Positions 53,431-64,000 of a DNA stretch of 64,000 bases are shown here, piece by piece. The stretch is from NCBI GenBank assembly GCA_018806915.1, contig JAGKQI010000101.1, forward strand, positions 1,798,001 to 1,862,000, written 5' to 3'. The translations under genes and the position numbers were made by a program. The notes under the pieces were generated by a model. The model made no database searches. It was not told the DNA's origin and saw only the letters and a list, made by a program, of their open reading frames with translations. Positions within the stretch are counted from its first letter, which is position 1; each line of letters starts with the position of its first letter. Source of the DNA: Phytophthora colocasiae (Eukaryota; Oomycota; Peronosporomycetes; Peronosporales; Peronosporaceae).

Positions 53431-54960
53431 TTAGCAACCTGATCTCGGACGTAGTGCCACCTTAATTCGATATGTCGCGTTCGGCGACTGTAGGTCGGGT
53501 TTGTAGCCGACAAACGCCGCTTGATTGTCGATGCCTAGACGAAATTTGATCTGCAACTTCTGGAAAACTTCGATCAACACATTTCGAAGACCTTGCCCTT
53601 CCATGCAAGACTCACAAGCTGCCACATACTCCGCTTCGGCTGTAGATTGCGCCACGATGCTCTGACGTCGAGAGGCCCATGAGATGGCTCCACCGGCCAT
53701 GCAGTGAACGTAACCAGTTACACTCTTCCTCGTATCGGGGTCATTGCCCCAGTCGGAATCACAGAAACCGTCAATGACGAGCTCGTCCTCTTGCGCTGCC
53801 GCCTTGCCGGACGAATACACAATTCCTGGCTCTTGGTTCCGACATAAGGTACCGCAGCACACGTTTTGCTGCACCAATGTGCTGCTGCGTCGGGTTCTGC
53901 ACGAATCTGCTCAACTGTCCAATCACGTACGCTAGATCTGGCCTGGTGCACGTCGCAAGATACATCAGTGATCCGATAAGCTCTTCCTGTACGGAAACAC
54001 CTTGCCATGGTCCGGTGCTTTCTTGGGGAGGTGTCCGTGTCATTCACAGTAAGTCTCATATTAGTTTCCATTGGGATCCTGCCGGGATGTGCATCGCTGA
54101 AGTTGAAGCGCTCAATAATCTCTTCACAGTATCGCGTCTGGTGAAGTTTAATCGAGTCCTCGTTTTGCTCAACCTCAACTCCCAAGTACGTGCTTAACAG
54201 TCCCTGGTCTTTAGTCCGTAGTCACTATCAAGCTGACTGAACATCGTCTTTTTAAAATGCGATATCTTTCGTTGCACACAAGATATCATCGACATACAGC
54301 AAAACAATTGCAAATACGCCATCGTGATCGTAGTAGTACAGGCATGGCTCCGTGCTGCATTGCTTAAAGCCGTATCGAATGAACCAGCCGTTCACTTCAG
54401 TGTTCCACTCACGACCGCTTTGTCGGAGCCCGTATAACGCCTTGTTAATCACATAGACCATCCCATTGGTCTCGCATGGATACCCTTCGAGCGACTCCAG
54501 GTACTGTTTGATGGCGAGCCATGCGTTCAAGTAGGCAGTATTGATGTCACCTTGATAAATCGGCAGACCCAAAATGATGCACACAGCCACAAACAAAACG
54601 GAAAGTAGCCATTCTTGCTACAGGGCTGAACGTCTCAACAAAATCAATACCGGGTATCTGCTTGTCACCACGAGCAACAATTTAGCACGGAATCTCACGA
54701 TGTAGCCAAGATGGTCCGACTTTATGTCGTACACCCACATCGTCTTGATGGCCTTCTTTCCCTCAGGAATCTCGCTCCTGTGCGATCATGCCCAGCACCT
54801 CCTTTGTCTTTCAGTGCTGCTATTTCAGCATCCATAGCCTCCTGCCATTGCCTCGCAAATTTCGACCTCATCGCCTCACGGTAATTTCTGGGGATCTTCA
54901 CGTTCTTAGCGAGACTCCGCCAGTTCCACGTCGGTTTGCATGAAGGGCTCGGAATGCAGA
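53431..54960 (-). pseudogene. Copia-1 reverse transcriptase and RNase H
   Basis: RVT_2-type RT: LPIYQGDINTAYLNAWL, NKALYGLRQSGREWN, and the intact active site IVLLYVDDILCAT (about 54310-54270). Then MGVEVEQNEDSIKLHQTRY, ELIGSLMYLATCTRPDLAYV and QHIGAAKRVLRYL. RNase H: DGFCDSDWGNDPDTRKS, SIVAQSTAEAEYVAACES, GIDNQAAFVG. Frameshifts lie near 54240, 54030 and 53870. The upstream RT fingers (54600-54960) are interrupted by stops. Confidence 0.8.
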
Positions 54961-54962
54961 GT

Positions 54963-55786
54963 CTACAGTATAGTCTTCGTATCGTTCAGGTGGACGTCTC
55001 TCGTGTGCCTCACGAAGACCTGGTCGGCGTGATTCCGAATCCACTTTAGGTCGCTTGCGCTCTCCTGTGCGCCGAACTTTTCTTCTCTTGGTCGGCGCTG
55101 ACCGGTTATGCGATCATCTACCGTCGCTACTTCACCGTAAGCTTTGGCCTCACGTTCATCACAGGGATCAAAAAGACAGTCATAATCTTCCGAATAACCT
55201 TCAGCATCGTGCACTGCTGAAAGATCAGACACGTGACTGAAGGAGTCATCAAACTCGTCGTCATCTCCATTATCACTCAGATCGGTTTCAGGTACAATTT
55301 CATCACATTGACGGAGTATGTGTCATACTCGTCCTCGCTCTCATCCTCAGATGTCTCGCCATTATTTGCAGCAGAATCATCGTCACTCAAAGCACTTACA
55401 ACAGCAAGCTCCTCATAAACATCACTAGTAATTCCTGTACTTGCGTCTGCCGTTGAGCCTGGATCCGTAACCTCATCCTGGTCATTCTCCTCATTCTCGC
55501 CCTCCTGCGTTTCCAGTAAACGCATCAGGTTTGGCAGCGAGCTGTTTCGTACCATGGCATCCCAAATAGTCTGACCTTCAGCGTCTAGTTCATCACTCTT
55601 AGATGCTGCAGTTTCCATCTCCACGTCAATCTCTCCTTGCTCAGATTCATCATCGCACTCTGCGATCTGTGATAGTCTGTCAGGGTTGACCATCATCTTC
55701 AGCAAATTCACCAAGCTCGCCCTCCTCAACAAACTCATCAAAGGTATGGAGCCAGCGTTTGACATTCGCATTGTATCCGCGCTCAT
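54963..55786 (-). pseudogene. Copia-1 acidic linker between integrase and RT
   Basis: Acidic, low-complexity frames (DDESEQGEIDVEMETAASKS, SEDESEDEYDTYSVN, then YDCLFDPCDEREAKAYGEV) and KWIRNHADQVFVRHTRDVHL. Several frame changes. They contain no catalytic domain. Confidence 0.6.
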
Positions 55787-57220
55787 AGCGGTCCTTGTAC
55801 TTAAGCTTTTCGTTAATTTTCACGTCTGACACGAAGCCTTTCTTGTGTTCTGTCGGGAAGTACACGTGACAACCGACCACATCTTCACGGTAACCTAGCA
55901 GGAACCCAACCCTGCAGTTCATGTTCAGTTTCTTCCTCTTCGACTTCGGTGTATGGCAGTACGCGAGCGATCCAAAAGCTCGCACGTGATGAATGTCTGG
56001 CTTGGAACCAAACATCACCTCGTAGGGTGTGCGTCCTGCACCCTTGCAAAACACGCGATTCTTCAGGTACACAGCGGTCTCTAGAGCGTGAGTCCAAAAC
56101 GACTTAGGAAGCCCCGACTGATGCATCATAGTCTTGACCATCCCGATTAGTGCGTCTGCGCGTGCGCTCCACCAGGTTCAGTTGCGACGCTTTTGGGCCG
56201 ACTTTCGTGTGCACAATACCCTTCGCTTTGTACCAGTTCTCCATTGTGCCATTGCAGAACTCCTGGCCTTTATCGGTGAGTACTTGTTTCACGAGACCAT
56301 TTCTCGATTCATCAGCACTTAGTCCGCGACTCACTACTGCTCTAACTCTTTTGCCATTCTGGCGCTCTGCCCACGCAATGTACTCCTTCATGTACATGTT
56401 CACCTCAGCCTCTGACTTTGTTTTCAACAGGAACGTCCTGACAAAGCGAGAGTAGCCATCCATCACTACCAGTACGGCGGAGTACAGCGAGCCATTTGAG
56501 GCTCCAGGTATCAATAGGTCTGCAAACACCATGTCGTTAACACCCTCAATCGGTCTGTCGAGTTTCTTACGGAATGTCTTTCGACGCTGTTTGCCTAGAT
56601 GGCAATCGCAACAGTCAATCTTACCGCGGCGCTTTAGCATAATGCCCTTGGCTAATCCACGATCAACCATTAGTCTGATGTATTCAGGGCAGGTGTGTCC
56701 GAGCCTCTCGTGCCACACGTCGATGTCCTCAACTCCATCCGTGACTGCAAAGTTCGCGAACACCGTCTTCTTAACCGCAACTCGTTTCTTTTGTGTATAA
56801 TGCTCCTATGTTGTGAGCATTGAACGTCCACAGTCGATCTCGTAAACTCCGTACGAACCACCTCCGTGCTGTCCTTCGTCAGCCCGAAGATCTGATTCTC
56901 GGACTCGTACGTCATCACATAACCCTGCTCTATCGCCAAACCAGGCGAGAACAGGTTACATCCAGCATCAGGCACGTACAGCACGTCCTCCACATACACA
57001 AACACCATCACTTCGTCAATCATCACGGCTATCATGATAGTTCCAAAGCCTCTGCTTTGGCATTAACGCCGTCAGCAAACCCGGAGATCGTTGGGTTCCA
57101 ATCGCTGTCTTCAATGCTCTGTAGCGTAGTGAAATACTCCTTGCACGCCGTAATGTGTGTGTTTGCTCCGGTATCAGTACCACAAGCTCGGCTCATAGTT
57201 CTTCGCGAGCTTCTTGACAA
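55680..57220 (-). pseudogene. Copia-1 protease and integrase
   Basis: Protease active site DTGANTHITACKEYF (about 57170), LYVPDAGCNLFSPGLAIEQG (about 56975-56915), GAG-pre-integrase zinc domain VWHERLGHTCPEY with CCDCHLGKQRRKTF, and integrase core ADLLIPGASNGSLYSAVLVV then QVLTDKGQEFCNGTMENW. The third catalytic Glu is in NLVERT. The C-terminal part is MMHQSGLPKSFWTHALETAV and PYEVMFGSKPDIHHVRAFGS. Frameshifts lie near 56780 and 56140. Confidence 0.8.
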
Positions 57221-58195
57221 CTTCTGCCGACCACGACGTCACGTTTGTGATCTGGTGCAGCTACTTCTGTCATCACAGGTTGCGCTTCTGCCTCGGCAGC
57301 CTTGCCTGAGCGCGCATACTTGGCCTCTGCCTTCTTGCCGCTCGATTTATCCTCGAGCTCTGGGCAGTCACTCTTGTAGTGGCCCATTTCACCACACGAA
57401 AGCACTTCACGTTAGCTTGGCTTTCCCTGCTTTTTCTTGCTGGAGTCTCCAGTGGGCTTCTTGTTCGTGGCTTGCCGCCACCTCGATTCGACTGGTTGCC
57501 CTGCCTGTTACCAAAGGCGTTGTTGTCCCAGTCCTTGCTCCTTGCTTCTGCTGTCAGGATCATTTCTCGAACTTTGTCTGGGGTGTACTTGTTCATATTC
57601 GAGCTGAATAGAATTTTTCTTCGTAGTTCGTCGTAGGGTCTGCACCGGCAGGCTCCGCAACATTCGATCCACCATCTGCAAGTCATTCACTGGCGCACCA
57701 AGATCCTCAAGCTGGTCCTTGATGTCGAAGAGCTTGTACAGGTGCTCCACGCACGTCATCTTTGCCGCGCAGATTCGTTCTGTGTAGCTCGCCCTGCAAG
57801 CGATAACACCTTCTGTGCTGTGACTGCTGGAGTGGTTTTTGCCTTCGTAGATGGAGCACAGCTCCTCCCACATCTCCGTACCGGTCTTCTTTGACATCAC
57901 TTGCTTGGAAGCCTCTTTGTAAGCGAGCCTTGGATCAAAATCTTCACCTTGGCCTGCTTCTTCTTGTATTCCTTCTTATCTTCTTCGGTCGAGCCTTCCT
58001 TCTCGGTGCCGAGGGCAATTTCGTCGAGCAAACTCCTCCTCGAAAGCGTTTAGCATAGCGCGCTTGTAGAAGGTCCAGTCTCACCATCCCACCGGACAGG
58101 AGTTCACGACGAACCGATCTTGAAGCCCTTGTGCTTACTGCTGCGCTTGCTACCATCCGAGTCGGACGACGAAGACATATTGCTTTCACTTTCAC
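57193..58195 (-). pseudogene. gag: Copia-1 Gag
   Basis: Minus-strand frames in order: MSSSSDSDGSKRSSKHKGF (58180), RWDGETWTFYKRAMLNAF-type capsid start, ILIQGSLTKEASKQ, MWEELCSIYEGKNHSS and DIKDQLEDLGAPVNDLQMVD. After frame changes come NMNKYTPDKVREMILTAEAR and a zinc knuckle CGEMGHYKSDC (about 57400). At least four frameshifts. This is a standard copia gag (UBN2-type) organ with all parts present. Confidence 0.75.
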
Positions 58196-58219
58196 GGTTC
58201 TAGAGGTAGTGTAAGGTTT

Positions 58220-58232
58220 GGGCTCATAACCC
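58220..58232 (-). other. Primer-binding site of Copia-1 (internal/half tRNA-Met type)
   Basis: Minus strand GGGTTATGAGCCC directly follows the LTR. It is complementary to the anticodon arm of initiator tRNA-Met (GGGCTCATAACCC, CAT anticodon). This matches the half-tRNA priming known for Drosophila copia. Confidence 0.75.
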
Positions 58233-58411
58233 TAACAGAATGTGTACACTAGATCTTCACACGCAAAGATATACAACTTGTTGATAAGAAGGGAAATCTT
58301 GGACTGAGGCTTCCTGCCCTGTGACTCTTGAGCGGAGGATCTTTTTACCTACGGTAGATCTTTTAACTGCTGCGATTGCTCAGTCTTTCAACACGGATGC
58401 CGTTTCCAACA
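58233..58411 (-). repeat. 5' LTR of Copia-1
   Basis: 179 bp. It is flanked outside by GTGAG and inside by the primer site at 58220-58232. Confidence 0.95.
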
Positions 58412-59958
58412 GTGAGTGCTGTCCACAGTGAGTGCGCCAAGCACCTCCCACGCCATCTGCAGCTTGGAGTGAGCTACACTGCAGTCAGAAGCGTTACACG
58501 TTGTGACCTGGTTCCGCTCCCATGCCAAGGCACCGCAACCCATTTCTGTGACTTGGTTTGCATCGGTGGTGTACAAACTCGCAGCAGGGAAGACGCTCAG
58601 CAGCTCTTGGCTCTGAGACGACCCTGTTGCGTCCACCCAACGCACTAGAGGCTGCGCCATTTCGATCATCATGAGTGCAAGACGAACATTCCTCGGTACA
58701 TGACCGACAAGTTCAGTCTTGGCTTCGTCTGTGCGGTAGAAATCCACATTCGCTTGGTACAGCTCCTTGAAATTTCCCAGGTCCTTTACTGCAGGTTCCT
58801 TGTTGTTAGAGGTCTCAACCAGCATGTTAAAAGCCCGGTGTGTAATGTTATTGTAAATGGTCTTCTCCTTCGGGTACCCACCGAACGTTTTCGGTTCACA
58901 CGGATGAAAAGGTTGCACTTTTTCGTCATAAAACTGGTTTTCCCATGATGCAGCGTATCCCCAGTCTTCCATACCACCCGTAACACCATACACAACATCG
59001 TTCATCGTTCCAGTCGGATAAAGCTTTTGATCCGGGAAGACACCTGCAAAATTGGCCAGTGTATTGGCAATCTGGAACTGTGCCATGTGATCCGGAGACT
59101 TCTCGCTCGGGTTCCTATCATCGCCCTTTAGGTAATGATCCGGCGATCCCCATTCGTAAGCCACCGCTCGTGTCCCGCCATGGAAAGTCACCGCCAATTG
59201 GAAAATATGATCTCTCCAAATCTCATTAACCACACGAGAAGTCATCGTCTGCATGCACTCAGCACCTGATCGCATATAATTGTAGTCTCGATTCGGATCA
59301 ACTGTCAGCTCCTCGCGACGGTTGTGTGAGTATCCAAAAGCATTCGTCATAGGCGTCACCAGCACGTTCCTCGAATTCACAAGTTCCTTCAGCCACCGCT
59401 GCGTGTCCAGCGTCGGCTTCACAGAGTCATCTGTACCATATCTGGATGTGGCGTGTGCCACCAGTGCGATGAGTTCAATGGCTGCATTGGGACCGACACG
59501 TTCATTGCCATGCAAAGCTCCACTAATGAAAACTTCTGGTTTCTCCGGATCACTCGCCAGCGTCGAGTGATTAGTTAAATGCACCACAAATTGCTTACAG
59601 GGCTCTGTGGCCTTTGTTTTATCGTCCACGACGCACTGAAGCTCCTCAGGGTACGGCAAAGCGTACGTTTCTTGGGCTACAGACACCTGAACGACGTCTG
59701 GGAACGTGGAATTAAGCTCCAGCAGATACTTACTCATCTCTGCATACGTCTTGTACTGTATAGAAGGTGATGGAGAGCCAAAGGTGTAGGTGGGGGCTAG
59801 CAACCCCACACATAGCAACAGCCAAGGGCGGAGCATAACGAGCGGTACGTGGCACACTTTATCCTGATAAATGAGACTGTGTTCGAAATGTTACTTAAAA
59901 TGTAGCCATCATCTAAAAATTGTGATTAGTATATTGGCTACATTGTAGACGAAAGGTG

Positions 59959-61461
59959 TTAGATTGTCACCGCCATGCGGGAGATCTCTTCTGGCTGATG
60001 GGGTATCTCGAGATTCAAGTGGTCATCGCAGTAGCCTCCACCTACGACCCATTTCTTGCAATATGTGTACGAACATTTCTTGCCTCCTCCGTGACCTTTG
60101 CAGTAGCCTCCACCCCGATCAATACCACTGCACCCTTCCTCTTTGCATCTTGTTCCACCGCCATGACGGATGCAGAAACCCTTGCCTTTCTGTTTGTTCG
60201 TGCAACCTTCGTGTTGGCACAACCTCCCACCACCGTGAGCCTTACAGAGCTTTCGGTTTTGAGCAGCACGCTCACAGTTTGGCACACAGCACAAGACCTT
60301 TCCACCGTGGCCTCGACAACGCTTATTTACCTGGCGGATCTTGTCACAGCCGTCGACGACACATTTCCGACCTCCTCCGTGTGCGATGCAGTGCCCACCG
60401 CCAAGGTCATATTTCGTACATCCAAGTGTCTTGCAACGTCTTCCGGGGCCTTTGTGGTCCATACACAGACCACCACCGGGCGCCCAGTTCTTGCAGTTGT
60501 CAGCCAAACACTTCTTGCCACCACCATGGGCCTTGCAGTATCCACCACCCCGGTCGACCTTTGTGCAATCCTTCGCCTGGCACTTTTTCCCACCTCCATG
60601 CGAAATACAGTGTCCACCACCAATATCTCGTTTCTTGCAGCCTTCCTGTTGGCAAAACCGTCCTCCACCATGAGCTTTACAAAGCCCTCCTTCCATTCTT
60701 TTGTTCTCACACCCTTCAGAGGAGCAAAGGGGCTTTCCACCGTGTCCGGAGCAGTATCCGTAGCCTTGAACTTGCTTCTCACACCCGTCGTGTTTGCATT
60801 TCTTCCCGCCGCCGTGCTTGATGCAGTAGCCATTTCCCTGATTAAACTTGTTGCACTTGGGGTGTTTACAGAACTGACTAACTTTATGGATAGCGCAGCG
60901 TCCATCCAGTCCAGTTGCAGCACGTTTACACCTCTCACGCTCCTTGTTGTAGTATCTGCAGGTTTTCTTTGTCAGAACTAAAGTATCGGTTGCTTTAGCA
61001 GCCGGGGCCTTCGGTATCTGTCGATCTCGAGCTTCCTCCGCCCCCACACGCGCAGACGATAGCTGTAGCACGCCATTGACAGCAGCAGCGGCCTCTTCCG
61101 CTTCTGCTTGGGCTGCTGCGACTGCTTCCTCGGCCTCCGTGTCTGTATCTTTCTGTTCCTGTTCAGCTTGGGCTAGTAGCATCCTGGCAAATTCGGAACC
61201 ATCGTGGTCGATCTCCGGCAGCCCATCGGGACCTACGAAGGACGTACGAAAGTCCAGCTCGGAGGACTGCGCCGTCGACAGATCAGCTGAAGCCATGAGT
61301 AAAACACAAATAACAGTTAGCAATTAATCTCTACCCATTGCACTTTGATGCAATAAACGGAAGCTGTACATACGCATGGAAGTCTGAATACTGGTGTCGT
61401 CGGGCCGCATGCCGCGCAAGAAGCGCAAATAGTCGTTCTCGCGCTCGTCCGAGGCGTCCAT
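59959..61461 (-). CDS. Cysteine-rich repeat protein (WRKY19-like zinc-finger repeats)
   Basis: Two exons, 61461-61374 and 61286-59959, with an 87-bp GT-AG intron. 471 residues starting MDASDERENDYLRFLRG. Residues about 60-110 are a Glu/Ala-rich helix. From about residue 135 there are twelve repeats of about 24 residues, C-x4-C-x9-C-x2-H followed by GGGKK or similar (for example CQAKDCTKVDRGGGYCKAHG), plus one degenerate leading unit. Databases usually label such oomycete proteins WRKY19-like. There is no WRKY DNA-binding motif here, so function is open. The conserved Cys/His suggest one metal ion per repeat. A hydrophobic Met start further down the intron (MLTVICVLLMASA) is an artefact of reading the intron. 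The start codon is 292 bp from the divergent NOC4 start. Confidence 0.85.
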
Positions 61462-61752
61462 GGCTCAGTCCAATCGATACACGGATAAAAACACTTAGAT
61501 ATACTAGAATAGTGTTCTGTAGACGTAGCGCAATGTCTATATCGACTGTAAAGAAGCTCTAAGACGTGTCCGTGACCTCCAGGTAGCAGCAACTCGCGAC
61601 TGCTGCGTCTACTTTGATAGCAGGTTTTTGCTGTTGTGTGATTCGCAGAAATAAAATGTAAATTTTAACCAATCAAAATCGTTATTAAGGGTTTTTCGCC
61701 CTCTCCAGTCAAATAATGCGTCAATCTCGAAAAGCTACAGACGTTGAGGACC
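61462..61752. promoter_or_regulatory. Shared divergent promoter region
   Basis: 291 bp separate the start codons of the cysteine-rich repeat gene (minus) and NOC4 (plus). An inverted CCAAT-like AACCAATCAAAA lies at about 61667-61678. No other element was identified with confidence. Confidence 0.4.
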
Positions 61753-63602
61753 ATGGCGAGTGTGGCGGAGATCAAGCAGTTGGAGGCCAAGATCAAGGAG
61801 GATGTTAAGCAGATCAACGAGCTGCCGAAGGTGGTGAAGGCGCTGCAGCACAGCGACAAGGCTGTGGCTCAGGCGGCCATGCAGAGCGTGAGACGTGTGC
61901 TGGTCTTTTTCCTGGAGAAGGGTGACCTGCAGCCTAAACCCGTAGCAAAGGAGACCAAGAAAGCCAAGAGCGGAAACTCACAGGCTATTGACAAGTTCCG
62001 TAGTTGGCTCTGGAGTGTTTACGTGAACTTTATCCAGGAGATGCTGAAGTGGCTCGGGGATGCTAAAGTGGACAGTAACTTACGTGTTGGAGCTCTGCGT
62101 ACATTGATGGAGTTTGTATCTCGGGAGGGAGAGATCCGTGGAGGAAATGCACCCACTTTTGGCAATGAAACGTTTACCCATGTGGTACAGGAATTGGTGA
62201 AGACTGAGAAACTTAAAGGAGAACTGTCCAGTGTGTTCAAGGGCGAGTACGTTGGAGCGTACATGGATGTGCAGTATTACATGGTAGGCTTATTATTGGT
62301 ATCACTTTGTACAACTTTGGATGGAGGCTAATGGTGTTATGTGAATAGTTGAAGAACTTGGCGCAGATTTTGGACAGCGCATTCTCGAATGAGGAGAAAA
62401 ACGAGGAAGAGGACTTGGTGCTGGTTGCCAATGCGCTACGGATGTTAGGAATGGTGCAGATGCCGTACGATGACGAAGAAATCACGTCGTTCCTGGTGGA
62501 GCCGAAGGATTCGGCTTTGTCGAAGCAGGAGGTGGTGAGCAGCGATGAGGACAGTGAAGACGAGGAGGAAGAGGATCTTGTGAGTTCTGGGGCAAAACGA
62601 AAAGCATCTGATAAGAAGAGTAAGAAGACGAGGGGCCTGCGCAGTGTGAAACAGCACCAACATGGCTTCAGTCTGGCGTGGATTGCCGTACTGCGTCACA
62701 AACTGCCGCAAGCAGCTTACAAGAGGGTGTTGGTCCAACTACCAGATGAGATCATGCCTCACCTGGCGAACCCGCTGTTACTGGCGGACTTTCTTACAGA
62801 CTCATACAGCATCGGTGGAGTCACGAGTCTCCTGGCTCTGAACAGTCTGTTCATCCTCATCCAGGACTACAACTTCGACTCGCCGGACTTCTACAACAAA
62901 CTGTATGCTCTTCTGGACGACCCGACGCTGTACTCGGCCAAGCAACGCGACCGCTTCTTCGGCCTGCTGAGCCTGTTCCTATCGTCCACGCATTTACCGG
63001 CATACACAGTTGCAGCTTTTGCGAAGCGGTTGTCGCGCAGTTCGCTCACGGCTGAACCTGGGGCTATCCTGTTTATTATCCCCATGGTGTACAACTTGAT
63101 TCTGCGTCATAAGGAGTGTCTGCAGCTCATTCACCGTACTGGTGCGTTCACCGCGGCAGAAAAGGCTGCCAAACGCCGAGCGGAACTGTCCAGTGGCACT
63201 GATGTTGATGCCGCGGCGAAGAAATTATCCAGCGAAACGACTGAGTTGGTGCTGAAGGATGGTCACGACCCGTTCGTTAACGACGAGCTGGACCCAATCA
63301 AGTGCAATGCACTGCAGAGCTCTCTGTGGGAGCTGTACACGATGAAGCACCACTACAACGCTGACGTGGCTTTGAAAGCGCGGATGTTCGAGGAGAAGCT
63401 GCGTCACCAATTCGTCGATGTGGATGAGAGCTTGGAGATCACTTACAAGAGCCTCTTCGACAAGCAGCTAAAGCGTAAGGAGAAGGGTAGAGTCCCGCTT
63501 GCGTTCCAGCCTTGCACGGGGCTATTCTCTACTGACGCTGACGCTGACGACAGCGAAGTCTCGGAAGAGGACAACGTTTTTGCCAAGGTGTTCGAGCTTT
63601 AG
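61753..63602 (+). CDS. NOC4: Nucleolar complex protein 4 (Noc4/CBF family)
   Basis: Ribosome-biogenesis factor. In other eukaryotes Noc4 pairs with Nop14 for 40S subunit maturation in the nucleolus. Exons 61753-62283 and 62349-63602 with a 65-bp GT-AG intron. 594 residues. The start at 61753 (MASVAEIKQLEAK) is the first ATG. The N-terminal part is a helical repeat (KVDSNLRVGALRTLMEFVSR). The centre is acidic, then basic (SSDEDSEDEEEEDLVSS; KRKASDKKSKKTRG), as in nucleolar proteins. The CBF domain at about residues 270-450 includes FSLAWIAVLRHKLPQAAYKR, SIGGVTSLLALNSLFILIQD and LPAYTVAAFAKRLSRSSL. The C-terminus ends FAKVFEL. It converges on the parvulin gene with 205 bp between stops. Confidence 0.93.
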
Positions 63603-63807
63603 AGTGTTCCGGCACCAATGCTAATATATACACCCCATAGACTTACCCATTGACTTCGTGTCGAGTTGACTGTGCGCTGAATAAACTTTGGACAGTAGAA
63701 GCAAGATAAAATCACGACTGTACCAGAGACTCCATGATCTGTTCCATCTCCTTGCTGGTTAATCGACAGTTCTAGCCACGCGAGGTTTGGCCGACTCGAG
63801 GGTTTAG

Positions 63808-64000
63808 TTATGCAATGCGGAGGATGACGTGCATGCCACTGTCGCTCTCTACGAGGTCACTGAGCTCGCCAACTTTAAGAGCAAACGCGGCCTTTTCAAA
63901 AGAAGGAGTCATCTTTCCACGCGTGAACGGTCCCAAGTCACCCCCACGCTTTGCACTACAGCATACACCATCAGCTAAGCCATCATAGGTCAGTTTCAAA
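63808..64000 (-). CDS. PIN1: Parvulin-type peptidyl-prolyl isomerase (Pin1-like), C-terminal exon, partial
   Basis: The last exon runs from 63955 to TAA at 63808-63810. It reads [45 protein letters not shown], the C-terminal half of a parvulin PPIase domain. Upstream of 63955 the sequence is ...CTGTAG, a splice acceptor, so 63956-64000 is probably intron and the rest lies beyond the window edge. Whether a WW domain precedes it cannot be seen. Confidence 0.85.
   Translation of the reverse strand, partial: LKLTYDGLADGVCCSAKRGGDLGPFTRGKMTPSFEKAAFALKVGELSDLVESDSGMHVILRIA

Larger units (their letters stand above)
53101..58411 (-). mobile_element. Copia-1: complete Ty1/copia retrotransposon in a coding exon
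   Basis: 179-bp LTRs at 53101-53279 and 58233-58411, identical by eye, beginning TAACAG and ending TCCAACA on the plus strand (TGTTGGA... on the minus strand). Target duplication GTGAG at 53096-53100 and 58412-58416. Domain order gag, protease, integrase, RT, RNase H is copia-type. The coding region has several frameshifts despite identical LTRs. Confidence 0.95.
51890..59857 (-). pseudogene. M14-family metallocarboxypeptidase with C-terminal membrane anchor, split by a copia element
   Basis: Exons on the minus strand: 59857-58412, continuing after the copia at 53095-52871, then 52805-52659 and 52588-51890 (GT-AG introns of 65 and 70 bp). Without the copia the frame runs on as VDSTHIQVSSS, about 838 residues. 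Signal peptide MLRPWLLLCVGLLAPTYTFG (second Met, 59836, likely start). Zinc-site HGNE (H116, E119) and FHGG, NRDYNY, GGMEDWGYAASW and the catalytic-Glu region LVETSNNKEP place it in M14B (carboxypeptidase E/D/N-like). Then come a beta-rich domain, a Ser/Asp/Glu-rich stalk, one membrane segment (LIMSSCAMIIVLTLAYLY) and a short acidic cytoplasmic tail. In this allele the copia truncates the enzyme after 482 residues plus a short run-on. Confidence 0.9.

Noticed and set aside
58388..58411. C-terminus KRHPC as the natural end of the carboxypeptidase
   Set aside because: Those codons are LTR sequence. The natural frame continues beyond the copia insertion.
59956..60981. Long plus-strand open frame (341 residues) opposite the cysteine-rich repeat gene
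   Set aside because: It is the antisense shadow of regular Cys/Gly/His repeats. The minus strand has the intron, conserved Cys/His spacing and the expected start.
61287..61323. Alternative start MLTVICVLLMASA suggesting a signal peptide for the cysteine-rich repeat protein
   Set aside because: The codons lie inside a GT-AG intron. Splicing to the exon at 61374-61461 gives a start without a signal peptide.

Overview
This looks like an oomycete nuclear contig, most likely Phytophthora or a close relative. The protein-coding genes are eukaryotic with a few short introns (about 65-170 bp). They include a cysteine-rich 'WRKY19-like' repeat protein and a protein with a C-terminal MSP/ASH-like Ig domain of the kind found in flagellated lineages. 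The transposon mix (chromodomain Ty3/gypsy, Ty1/copia, Crypton, Helitron, hAT, MULE, pogo, mariner) also fits. The species cannot be fixed from the sequence alone.

Layout. Positions 1 to about 46,900 are transposable-element territory, much of it nested. In order: Gypsy-1 (minus strand, cut by the left edge, gag and pol open); a small unknown ORF; mariner and gypsy relics; an unknown acidic ORF; a pogo-type transposase; a Helitron helicase; a hAT relic; a MULE transposase split by a complete hAT element (22077-25605) that carries a fragment of a P-type ATPase gene; a probable LINE tail; Crypton-1; Crypton-2 split by Gypsy-2 (32771-38096); and Gypsy-3 (40158-46893), whose reverse-transcriptase segment is inverted.

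Positions about 47,100 to 64,000 are a compact housekeeping block: an MSP/ASH-domain protein, coatomer delta subunit, a twin-CX9C protein, an M14 carboxypeptidase with a C-terminal membrane anchor, a cysteine-rich repeat protein, the ribosome-biogenesis factor NOC4 and a parvulin (Pin1-like) isomerase. A copia element (53101-58411) with LTRs identical by eye sits inside a coding exon of the carboxypeptidase, so this allele is broken.

Four insertions were resolved to the base from target-site duplications: hAT (8 bp CTCTCAAC), Gypsy-2 (CTTCT), Gypsy-3 (CTTAT) and copia (GTGAG). Three of them restore a continuous reading frame when removed. Gypsy-1 and Gypsy-3 both carry a slippery heptamer, a 7-8 nt spacer and a hairpin at the gag end, with pol in the -1 frame. 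This predicts programmed -1 frameshifting. I found no bacterial-type operon, CRISPR array or rRNA gene.
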